DNA of 64,000 nucleotides from a bacterium (GTDB taxonomy: Bacteria > Calditrichota > Calditrichia > RBG-13-44-9 > J042), in NCBI GenBank assembly GCA_015485355.1, contig WFTQ01000034.1, positions 1 to 64,000 of the forward strand, read 5' to 3'. Of the stretch, positions 29,506 to 36,946 are shown in pieces. The notes under the pieces were generated by a model. That model saw only the letters and a list, made by a program, of their open reading frames with translations, had not been told where the DNA came from and did no database searches. The position numbers and the translations under genes were made by a program. Every line of letters begins with the position of its first letter. Within the stretch, counting starts at the first letter, position 1.

Positions 29506-30768
29506 ATGAAAACATGGCGATCTGTTTTACTAATATTGATAGGCATCGTTTCCCTGACAATTTTTCAGGGTTGTTATACCACTTTCGGAACCACCCGCGG
29601 GGTAACCTCTACCACCGTTGTGTATGGGGACGAAGAATCTGATTATGTTGAGGTCGATACCGTCTATGATGCTTATGCGTATGACGCCGACGGGAGCGGA
29701 ACCCTGGTTCAGAATTACTATATTTACAACAGAGGTTTTTTGACCGGTGGATGGTATGATCCGTTTGTTTACGATCCTTTCTATTACGACCCATTCTATT
29801 ACAGTCCCTTTGTGAGTATTCATCTGGGATTGTATTTTGGTCGGCCGTTCTGGTATTATCCGCCTCCCGTGGTGGTTTACTCTCCGTACTGGTCCCAACA
29901 TTTTTATTGGTGGGATTATTACTATTATCCAGCATATTGGGGATATTATGACTATTACGGGTACTACCCTTATTATTGGGATGGTTTTTACTGGGGCGGT
30001 TGGTACAATTATGGATATGTAAGGGAACGGGCTCCGTATAAGCGTCGAGAATGGGATCGTCGGAGGCCTCTGGTCCAGAACCGGGAGCCGTCGGATCGCA
30101 TGCGGGGGGAGGGTACCCGCCAGATAACCTCCAGCCCGGTTGTTACCGAGAGTTCCAGAAGAGTGGTTGATGAACGGACCGGGAGGACGGTGATTGATCG
30201 GAAAATCGTCGATCGCAAACGCCAGCGCCAGAGGAACCCCCAGATCGTTCGCAACCGGGAACGAAGAGAGCTGAGCAATGCCCCGGATCAGAAGAGAAGA
30301 CAGCGCATTATTCGTAAGGTGTATGATAGGGAGCGGACGCGCAAAGCGATCGTCAGGTCGAAGGATCGAGGTGAGAAACGGGAGGTACGGGCCCAAAAGA
30401 AAACGGAACGGAAAATCGTCCGCACCAAAAATCCTCGCCGGGTGGAAAAGAAGGTGGTTCGTTCTCAGGGACGGCGGTCGGCGCCCCGGAAAGAGATTCA
30501 CCGAAGCCGAAACCGAGATAATCAGCAATACCGACGCACTAATCGAAAGGGTGGGGATGAGGCGGTCGCCCCCGCACGAAAGAGCCCTTCTCCCCGCAAG
30601 TCCTATCGTTCCAGCCGAACGGGCTCTTCTCATCGTCCCAGCTATCGTTCGTCCTCTCGTTCCATGGGCCGGAGCAGTTGGAGAAGCAGTGGCGGCACCC
30701 GTTCCGGGCGTTCATCGGGAATGGTTCGTAGCGCCCCCTCGCGCGGTACCGCCGCCAAACGTCGTTGA
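29506..30768 (+). CDS. Lipoprotein with Tyr/Trp-rich and Arg/Ser-rich low-complexity regions
   Basis: A 420-residue predicted lipoprotein; the signal peptide ends in the lipobox 'FQGC'. ATG 29506, with AAAGGGG upstream, begins the signal peptide exactly, so the tracked 29452 start is wrong; that region is promoter. Residues about 75-180 are extremely aromatic ('YWWDYYYYPAYWGYYDYYG' and similar) with DPF repeats. Residues 180-420 are Arg/Lys/Ser/Gln-rich and strongly basic. Proteins with this bipartite layout occur in several Gram-negative phyla as hypothetical envelope proteins. The basic tail could bind a polyanion such as LPS or nucleic acid, which is speculation. It is followed after 27 bp by the FadL-like barrel gene. 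Confidence 0.85.
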   Translation: MKTWRSVLLILIGIVSLTIFQGCYTTFGTTRGVTSTTVVYGDEESDYVEVDTVYDAYAYDADGSGTLVQNYYIYNRGFLTGGWYDPFVYDPFYYDPFYYSPFVSIHLGLYFGRPFWYYPPPVVVYSPYWSQHFYWWDYYYYPAYWGYYDYYGYYPYYWDGFYWGGWYNYGYVRERAPYKRREWDRRRPLVQNREPSDRMRGEGTRQITSSPVVTESSRRVVDERTGRTVIDRKIVDRKRQRQRNPQIVRNRERRELSNAPDQKRRQRIIRKVYDRERTRKAIVRSKDRGEKREVRAQKKTERKIVRTKNPRRVEKKVVRSQGRRSAPRKEIHRSRNRDNQQYRRTNRKGGDEAVAPARKSPSPRKSYRSSRTGSSHRPSYRSSSRSMGRSSWRSSGGTRSGRSSGMVRSAPSRGTAAKRR

Positions 30769-30795
30769 ATCCGTTGAAAGTGCAGGAGTCATTTT

Positions 30796-32160
30796 ATGTG
30801 GAAGATTGCATTGAGCCTTTTATGCCTACTGGGGATCAGCGGGTGGAGCCAGAGTGCTTATGACGCGGTTCGCATTGTGCAGGATGAAATGGGCTTTGGC
30901 GCACGGGCCCTCTCCATGGGAGGCGCATTGACTGCGGCAACCGATAATTATCTCTCCCTTTACTGGAATCCCGCCGGTCTGGCCTCTCTACGCCAGTCCG
31001 AATTTTATGGCGAACTCTCCCACATCAATTTTAACAATTCGGCGACTTTTTATGATCAAACCACAAATCAAAGTCAAGGATTTACCCAGGTGCGAGCGAT
31101 TGGTTTTGCTTTGCCGTTGCCCACCACCCGGGGTAGCTTTGTCCTGGGATTTGGTTATAACCGCGTGAAGGATTTTGAACAATCGCTGCTGTTCGAAGGG
31201 TATAATACCGTTAGTAATGGACTGGAATTTCCGGTGGAGGAGAATGGGCAGGTGGTGTATTATCCTTTTGATAAGGACGTCCAGCAAACCGAAGAGGTCA
31301 ACAACGAGGGAGGATTGCGGAATTGGAGTGTGGCGGCCGCCATGGCTCTTTCGCCCAATTTTGACTTGGGCGTGAGCCTGGATGTCTGGCGAGGGCAGGA
31401 GAATTATCAATTGCTCTTTTACCAGAAGGACATCAACAATATCTATTCAAATTTCCCCGCCGATTTTGATTCTTACCAGTATGAAGAAACCATTCAGTCG
31501 AATTATTCGGCAATCGGATTGAAAGTGGGTGGGATGTTTAAATTGGGTGGATTTGCTCGTCTGGGAGCCACGATCGGGTTGCCGGTCACTTTCACCATCG
31601 CAGAGTCGTATCGGGTAACGGATGAATTGATTTACGATGACGGGTTTTCCGATACCCAGGAACTGGATCGCGGAGAATTCCAGTACAAAGTACAAACGCC
31701 GTTTTATTTTGACGGCGGTATCTCCCTGAACGTCTGGCCTTTTACGCTGGCCGCCGGTTTCCGCTATCGAGATTGGTCCCAAACGCGTTTTATTATTCCG
31801 GACAATTCCCTGGATGATCCCGATTATGGTGCATTATTGGAAGAAAATCGGGGCATTCGTCGGGGATATCGGGAAACCATTCGGTACCATGTGGGGGGAG
31901 AATGGGCCTTGAGCGACTTGTTTCGCGTGCGAGCAGGCTATGCCTATTTCCCTTCCCCTTTTCGGAACGCCTCCCGAAAGATGGACCGTGTGTATCTCAC
32001 TTCGGGACTGGGATTGAAATTGGATCAGTATGTTTTCCTGGATATCTCTTATTTATACGGTACCTGGAAGCAAGAGTCGGAGGACTTCCTGACTCCGGGA
32101 GGTACGCTGGAGGATATCCGTGTGTCCCGCATTTTAATTGGATTGTCTTATAAATTTTGA
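30796..32160 (+). CDS. FadL/OmpP1-family or PorV-like outer-membrane barrel
   Basis: A 454-residue protein with a cleavable signal ('CLLGISGWSQSAYD'). The mature N-terminus 'GFGARALSMGGALTAATDNYLSLYWNPAGLA' is the hallmark of the PorV/OmpP1/UPF0164 group of barrels. Alternating beta strands run to a terminal aromatic residue ('ILIGLSYKF'), the outer-membrane assembly signal. FadL relatives carry hydrophobic substrates; PorV acts in type IX secretion. No substrate can be named. It lies 27 bp after the lipoprotein gene and may share the sigma-54-like promoter. Confidence 0.9.
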   Translation: MWKIALSLLCLLGISGWSQSAYDAVRIVQDEMGFGARALSMGGALTAATDNYLSLYWNPAGLASLRQSEFYGELSHINFNNSATFYDQTTNQSQGFTQVRAIGFALPLPTTRGSFVLGFGYNRVKDFEQSLLFEGYNTVSNGLEFPVEENGQVVYYPFDKDVQQTEEVNNEGGLRNWSVAAAMALSPNFDLGVSLDVWRGQENYQLLFYQKDINNIYSNFPADFDSYQYEETIQSNYSAIGLKVGGMFKLGGFARLGATIGLPVTFTIAESYRVTDELIYDDGFSDTQELDRGEFQYKVQTPFYFDGGISLNVWPFTLAAGFRYRDWSQTRFIIPDNSLDDPDYGALLEENRGIRRGYRETIRYHVGGEWALSDLFRVRAGYAYFPSPFRNASRKMDRVYLTSGLGLKLDQYVFLDISYLYGTWKQESEDFLTPGGTLEDIRVSRILIGLSYKF

Positions 32161-32191
32161 ATCGCATCCACGGATATTGACCCGTTGAAAC

Positions 32192-32225
32192 CCCTTCCCG
32201 CAATTGAAGTTGACGGCGGGAAGGG
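32192..32225. terminator. Hairpin between convergent genes
   Basis: A perfect 10-bp stem CCCTTCCCGC/GCGGGAAGGG with a 14-base loop, 32 bp after the barrel gene stop and just before the end of the EamA gene on the other strand. There is no T tract on either side, so this is a possible two-way transcript end. Confidence 0.4.
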
Positions 32226-32233
32226 AGAGCGGT

Positions 32234-32686
32234 TTATTTACTGGAGTGGTGTGCCAGTTGAATCAGCACCATCCCTCCGATAATGGCGATCATACCGAGT
32301 GCGGTACGCCCGTCGAGCGTCTGAGTACCTTGGATGAGTCCCACCAGGGATCCGGCTATGGGGGAGAAGGCGAAAGCGACGGCCAGTGTAACCCCCAGGT
32401 TCTGGGAATGGGCTAATGCGGTGTAAAAGCACCACATTCCCAGACTGCCGGCCAGTACACCCCCTCCCAGCATAATCATCAGCCAAGGTTGCAAGTGGGT
32501 CGACATTTCCAACCCCCGCCAGGATGGAAGGGAAACGATGCCCAAGAGGATGAGAGCCATAAAGGTTCGCAATGAAATGCCCACAATGGGAGGCAATTTT
32601 AAAGCTTGCAGCCCGGTCTTTTCAAAAAAACCTCCTACGCCCCAAAAAGTGCCGGCAAGAACGGCGAAAATCAATGCGTGTTTCAT
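32234..32686 (-). CDS. Single-repeat EamA-family transporter
   Basis: A 150-residue membrane protein with five predicted helices, equal to one EamA repeat ('GTFWGVGGFFEKTGL', then 'GMWCFYTALAHSQ' and 'LVGLIQGTQTLDGRTALGMIAIIGG'). Most EamA proteins contain two repeats, as does the one at 12381-13280. This half-size form probably works as a homodimer. It is 30 bp downstream of the sodium/solute symporter gene on the same strand. Substrate unknown. Confidence 0.88.
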   Translation of the reverse strand: MKHALIFAVLAGTFWGVGGFFEKTGLQALKLPPIVGISLRTFMALILLGIVSLPSWRGLEMSTHLQPWLMIMLGGGVLAGSLGMWCFYTALAHSQNLGVTLAVAFAFSPIAGSLVGLIQGTQTLDGRTALGMIAIIGGMVLIQLAHHSSK

Positions 32687-32716
32687 GAGATTCTCCTATC
32701 ATGGTCAGAAAAATCA

Positions 32717-34246
32717 TTAAGCTTCGGGCTCCTTTCGGCTATGGGTAATCGGTCGGACCCTTTTTCCCTCTTCCGGTACCAACGAGCCCAGAAAAAAGCC
32801 CACCAATGCCGCCAGGAAACCCCAACCAATGTAACCCAGCCCTGTTTGGGATAACCATTCGGGTTCCCAGCCGGAGAGTTTGCCTCGGGATTCTAAAAAA
32901 TAAAATGTCAGCGTTCCCAGGAAACCCGAGCTTATGGCTCCGTATATCATCGGTGGCCGGGTTCCGGAATAGAAGGCGCTGATGACCGGTAAGAAGACGG
33001 TTGTGGTGAGGATTCCTGAAGACAAGTAGAAAATGTCCCACAAAGATTCCGTGAACAGGGCGTAAAAAAAGGCCAGGAAAATGGCCAGGACGGAAACGAG
33101 GCGGGCAAAGGCGTTTCGGCGTGCCGGGGACCAGCGATTTTTCAGCCGCGGTTCCAGAATATCGTAGGAAACGGACAGGGCGACCACATTGCCGCAGGTA
33201 TCCACTGTGGACATGGAGGCGGCCAGAAGTCCCACGCCGAGAACCATGTTTAAAAGAGGCGTAGAAAAATCCTGCATCAGAGCGCCGAATATGAAAGCTC
33301 CCTCTTGAAGACGGGGGGGAATTGCTCCGTCGGTCGCCGGATAGAGTGCTAAAGCAGCCAGTCCAATGATCATGGGAATGAATCCCACAAAAAAAAGGGA
33401 ATTCACCGCGGCAAGCAGTACCCCTTTTCGGGCTTCTCGGTGATTTCTGGCCGCCTGGATGCGTAACCAGACGTCCGTTTCCACCAGCCACCCGGGAAGA
33501 TAGGCCAACAGGGTGATGAAGATCAGGGACAGACCTGGGGAAAGCCACCAAACACTGTCGGGTTGAGACCGTGGTGCATTTTGTGTCAGCAGCCAAGGGT
33601 TCAGTTCCAGGGAGTGTTGCAGGGCACCCCGATATCCCAACCCGGCCATGATGGTAATGAAACCCGCTACCAGGAGAAACTGAATCTTATCCGTGGAAAC
33701 GACGGCGCCAAATCCTCCAAAAAAGGAATAGGCGGCAACCACCAGGGCGATGAGGGCCAGGGTGATGCTCAGGGGCAGTCCCAGAAAGGGGCTGATGGTG
33801 AGCCCTGCAGCATAAATTTCGGCACCGCCCCAAACAGTGAAAACCAAAATCAGGGCCGGAGAAAGCAGTTGACGGCACCGGCTGCCGAAGCGTTTTTCTA
33901 ACAATTCGGGCTGGGAAAAAACGGCCATCTTGCGGAATATCGGCGTCAACAGGTAAAAGCCCAGCATAGTTAATAACCAGGGAATAATGAGCAGCCAAGC
34001 CGCGCCCACTCCATACCAGTAAAACAGCTGCACCCCGTATACACAGGACCAGCTGATGGACATCATGCTGGCAGAAATGGAGAGTCCCACAGACCATCCC
34101 GATAGATTGCGATCAGCCGCCCAGTAGCTCTGATTATTGTGAACCGTTCCCTGCTGTTTGCTGCGTCTCCAGATGGAATACCCAATCCCGATTACCAGTC
34201 CGCTATAAGCCAGAAAACCGGCCCAATATAAAATGCGTTCGTTCAC
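32717..34246 (-). CDS. Sodium:solute symporter (SSS family)
   Basis: A 509-residue inner-membrane transporter with 13 predicted helices. The family core is visible as 'SYWAADRNLSGWSVGLSISASMMS' near the start, which includes the helix-1 sodium-site region, and 'LLAASMSTVDTCGN', which holds the conserved Ser-Thr sodium-site pair. A GTG start is used with a weak ribosome site. SSS members import sugars, amino acids, vitamins or carboxylates with sodium. Neighbours do not narrow the substrate. Confidence 0.93.
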   Translation of the reverse strand: MNERILYWAGFLAYSGLVIGIGYSIWRRSKQQGTVHNNQSYWAADRNLSGWSVGLSISASMMSISWSCVYGVQLFYWYGVGAAWLLIIPWLLTMLGFYLLTPIFRKMAVFSQPELLEKRFGSRCRQLLSPALILVFTVWGGAEIYAAGLTISPFLGLPLSITLALIALVVAAYSFFGGFGAVVSTDKIQFLLVAGFITIMAGLGYRGALQHSLELNPWLLTQNAPRSQPDSVWWLSPGLSLIFITLLAYLPGWLVETDVWLRIQAARNHREARKGVLLAAVNSLFFVGFIPMIIGLAALALYPATDGAIPPRLQEGAFIFGALMQDFSTPLLNMVLGVGLLAASMSTVDTCGNVVALSVSYDILEPRLKNRWSPARRNAFARLVSVLAIFLAFFYALFTESLWDIFYLSSGILTTTVFLPVISAFYSGTRPPMIYGAISSGFLGTLTFYFLESRGKLSGWEPEWLSQTGLGYIGWGFLAALVGFFLGSLVPEEGKRVRPITHSRKEPEA

Positions 34247-34566
34247 CCGTACTACCCGTTGTTGTATCTGACAATTTAGCCGTTTCGAAATTCAGAATTA
34301 AGGATTTTTCCATTTTGTATCGGCCTCCCGAAATACAGGGGAACAGCCAAGGGCAGGCATGTTCCGGAAAAATCTTTCGGAGTGGAGACATTCCAAACTC
34401 GATGGTGTATCGTCGACGAATATCCCCGGTATTTTTTGAAGAGTCTTCAGGTCCGGTTTCAATTCATCGGGCCTTTCCCGGGGTTACTGAATTGGGAAGT
34501 GAATTCTGCTCTTGCGAAACACGGTGTTCCCCATTGCGCGTTTTGGAGCCAAACGGGGATCGATGG
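34247..34566 (+). other. Intergenic region before the unrecognised gene at 34625
   Basis: Divergent gap after the symporter gene. A 72-codon GTG frame (34382-34600) and a longer frame (34315-34767) cross it, but neither has a ribosome site or family-like sequence, and the promoter at 34567 overlaps both. I see no supported gene. Confidence 0.5.
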
Positions 34567-34595
34567 TTGGTTTTCTCACGGGTGGCGGTTAAATT
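34567..34595 (+). promoter_or_regulatory. Sigma-70-like promoter of the 34625 gene
   Basis: TTGGTT and TAAATT are 17 bp apart, leaving a leader of about 23 bases with GGGAG before the ATG. Confidence 0.45.
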
Positions 34596-34624
34596 TATAG
34601 GGAAGGGATCGCTGGGAGACGGCC

Positions 34625-35383
34625 ATGCAGCCCTGGAATCAATACCTGTATTTGGTGGTAAACGTCAAAGGCATTGTTCTGGCCGAAGCGCCCTTTCTGT
34701 CCGAAACGCTGATTCAATTGCTATCCCGGAAATTTCGCTATCGAAAAATTGGGGTGGTCTGGGGTGAGGGTAAAAAAGATTCGTCATTCCCGCGGTTGAG
34801 GGCAGAGCCGTTTGTGGAATTGCCCTTTCCGTTCGATCGGTCTGCCTTGGGGATTGATAGTCCCGGATTACTTCAGGATGTGGTGTTGAAGTGTCTGATG
34901 TTTTGTGGAGTTTACCTTTCTCCGTGGATAAGCCTATTCAATCGGCAATATTCCTCCGGGGTCCTGTCCGACCGGCCCCGCCCTTTTTCCCTGGAAAATC
35001 TGCGGCTGGATGATGCCGATTTAAAGTTCAATTTGCGTCTGGGAGATTACATTATGACCGACGTGGCCCACCATTTCATGCAACAGGTTTATGAGAGGTT
35101 GTTCCGGGAATCCAGCATTGCCCAGGAAAAGCTGGAACGGTTTATGGCGCTTCGGTTTCAAGCCATCCAGGAAGATGGGAAAACCCGTTTCTGGCGCCTA
35201 CTGGAAAATCCTACTCCGGGAAATAAATACACTCTGGCCATCCACTATATCGATCCCCTTCCCCTATTCCTGCGGATGGGATGGTTGAACAAATGGGTCC
35301 GGTTTGCACGGGAGCAAAAGCAGCTGCGGGTCTTTTTTCCTCTGCTTACGGGACCGGTGGTGAACATCCAGATTGACGTTTGA
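34625..35383 (+). CDS. Protein of unknown function, 252 residues
   Basis: I do not recognise a family. The ATG has GGGAG 7 bp upstream and a promoter-like pair just before. The product opens with a beta-like stretch ('YLYLVVNVKGIVLAEAPFL'), has a hydrophobic segment with two Cys around 100 ('VVLKCLMFCGVYLSPWISL'), then a charged helical region ('QEKLERFMALRFQAIQEDG') and a mixed C-terminus. There is no signal peptide and no certain membrane helix. It is followed after 54 bp by a DUF456 membrane protein on the same strand. Codon use looks like its neighbours, so it is probably a real native gene. Confidence 0.75.
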   Translation: MQPWNQYLYLVVNVKGIVLAEAPFLSETLIQLLSRKFRYRKIGVVWGEGKKDSSFPRLRAEPFVELPFPFDRSALGIDSPGLLQDVVLKCLMFCGVYLSPWISLFNRQYSSGVLSDRPRPFSLENLRLDDADLKFNLRLGDYIMTDVAHHFMQQVYERLFRESSIAQEKLERFMALRFQAIQEDGKTRFWRLLENPTPGNKYTLAIHYIDPLPLFLRMGWLNKWVRFAREQKQLRVFFPLLTGPVVNIQIDV

Positions 35384-35437
35384 TTTGGACTGTTTTGCCT
35401 GCATATTGAGTAAAACACAAGTTAAAAGGAACGAATG

Positions 35438-35920
35438 ATGGATATTTTGTGGTTAATTCTCGCATTGGTACTCATTGGTATCGGTCTGGTGGGTACAATT
35501 CTTCCCCTGCTCCCTGGGGTGGCGCTGATTTATCTGGCCTATATTGTCTGGGGAATAGCCTCCGGCTGGAAGGATTATGGCCTGACCACGATTGTTGTGC
35601 TGGGGGTGGTCACGGCCTTTACATACTTTATGGACTACGTTGCGGGTGCCGTGGGTGCTAAAACATTTGGGGCTTCCCGCGGTGGAGTATGGGGGGCGGT
35701 TATCGGGGCCCTGGTCGGTTTTACCGTGTTCAACATCTGGGGACTGATCCTGGGGCCTTTAATTGGGGCGGTAGTGGGAGAAATGCTGGCGGGTCGTTCC
35801 CAAAGAGATGCCTGGAAAGCGGGGTGGGGAGCTTTTCTGGGATTTCTGGCCAGTGGTATTTTCCGATTGATCGTCGGTGTTGTCATGGCCTGTCTGTTCC
35901 TGTTTTATCTGATCTTTTAA
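35438..35920 (+). CDS. DUF456-family membrane protein
   Basis: A 160-residue protein with four or more hydrophobic helices and the Gly-rich pattern of the DUF456 family: 'LVGTILPLLPGVALIYLAY', 'DYVAGAVGAKTFGASRGGVWGAVIGALVG' and 'LGPLIGAVVGEMLAG'. The function of the family is not established. Two tandem ATG codons start the frame; the second (35438) is preferred because AAGGA is 7 bp upstream of it. Probably cotranscribed with the gene before it. Confidence 0.92.
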   Translation: MDILWLILALVLIGIGLVGTILPLLPGVALIYLAYIVWGIASGWKDYGLTTIVVLGVVTAFTYFMDYVAGAVGAKTFGASRGGVWGAVIGALVGFTVFNIWGLILGPLIGAVVGEMLAGRSQRDAWKAGWGAFLGFLASGIFRLIVGVVMACLFLFYLIF

Positions 35921-36499
35921 CGGCGAAATGGTGTCGGACGATGCGATTTGAACGTTCTTTCTTTGGAAAATTTCCCGAAGGGATAGGATGCCTGAAAGTC
36001 ATTGCCGAGGGAAAGGCACCCCGGTACGACTTTACCGGCACCGATAAATTCGCCACAGTCGTGTGCCGGCCTGAACACCCGCAGGCATCATTGAACGTAC
36101 ATCAACGCAGGGCATGTACCACCGCGGGTCGGGCACCCTCAAAGAAAAGGCGTTGGGATTCGCCCATTGGAAACAGGCGGGTTGCCCCTGGGATTTTTCC
36201 ATCCCGTTTCTAACCGAAAGGATCCGATTCCTTTGCACGTGGGCGACTTGTTGGGCCATACTCCGATGGGATTACCGAATCCCGGCGTCCGGATGGCGGC
36301 GTGTTTGGTTTGCAAGGATTCGTTGCCGTATTGAGGGGGCGTATCATCTTTCGGTGGCCCGTATAGGTCAAAAAATTCCTCGGGCCGTTGAGGCATTCTG
36401 CGGGGAGGCGGCTGCCCATGACGATGGTACCCCGATCCGCTTGAAACGAACGGGCGGAGCCCGGTGATGACGGGAATCGGCTTTTCAGTAAAATCCCCC
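35921..36499 (+). other. Long stretch without a supported gene (about 580 bp)
   Basis: Several frames of 75-175 codons cross each other here on both strands, none with a ribosome site or recognisable motif. The frame starting near ATG 35941 ('MRFERSFFGKFPEG') reads like protein for some 50 codons before losing character, so a decayed gene is possible. No RNA gene was recognised. Confidence 0.4.
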
Positions 36500-36528
36500 T
36501 TGCATATTTTGTAAAATCCATCGATAAT
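36500..36528 (+). promoter_or_regulatory. Sigma-70-like promoter of the response-regulator/acyl-CoA synthetase operon
   Basis: TTGCAT and GATAAT are 17 bp apart, 55 bp upstream of the regulator ATG. Confidence 0.5.
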
Positions 36529-36583
36529 TGAAATTCGAGTGGGGACAAAAAGGACCGAAAGCAGGAAAATCCAGGATTGTGAG

Positions 36584-36946
36584 ATGGCCAATGTTTTAAT
36601 TGTTGACGATGATACTGATTTGCTTCATACTCTGGCGGATGCCTTTATCTTATTCGGACATGCGGTAACGACCTCGGTTAATGGACGGGAAGCGTTGGCC
36701 TTCTTTAAACAGACACCCTTTGACATAGCCATAGTTGATGTGGAAATGCCGGAATTAAATGGTTTAGAGTTAACCCGGGAGATTAAGCTTATGAATCCGG
36801 ATTTTCCCATCATTCTGATTACAGCCTATTCGCATTTGTACAGGCCTCAGGAGGTGCTGAGCTTGAATGTCGAAGCGTTCTTGAAAAAGCCTCTAAATAT
36901 ACAGGAATTGGTTGAGATTGTGGAGAAAGTGTTGGAGCAAAAATAG
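36584..36946 (+). CDS. Single-domain response regulator
   Basis: A 120-residue protein made of one receiver domain and nothing else. The acidic triad 'VDDD', phosphoacceptor Asp52 ('IVDVEMPELNG'), a Thr in 'LITAYS' and the Lys in 'FLKKPLN' are all present, so it should be phosphorylated. ATG 36584 has AGGA 7-8 bp upstream; the tracked 36539 start has no ribosome site. No histidine kinase adjoins it. Its stop codon is directly followed by the ATG of an acyl-CoA synthetase, an unexpected partner for an output-less regulator. Confidence 0.93.
   Translation: MANVLIVDDDTDLLHTLADAFILFGHAVTTSVNGREALAFFKQTPFDIAIVDVEMPELNGLELTREIKLMNPDFPIILITAYSHLYRPQEVLSLNVEAFLKKPLNIQELVEIVEKVLEQK

Noticed and set aside
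29530-30633. 367-codon minus-strand frame opposite the Tyr/Arg-rich lipoprotein gene
   Set aside because: It exists because of the biased composition of the sense gene. It has no ribosome site or motif, and the sense strand has signal peptide, lipobox and promoter.
34382-34600. 72-codon GTG frame between the symporter gene and the unknown gene
   Set aside because: No ribosome site at proper distance and no recognisable sequence, and the downstream gene's promoter overlaps its end.
36139-36591. 150-codon minus-strand frame
   Set aside because: No ribosome site or motif, and it overlaps the promoter and start of the response-regulator gene.
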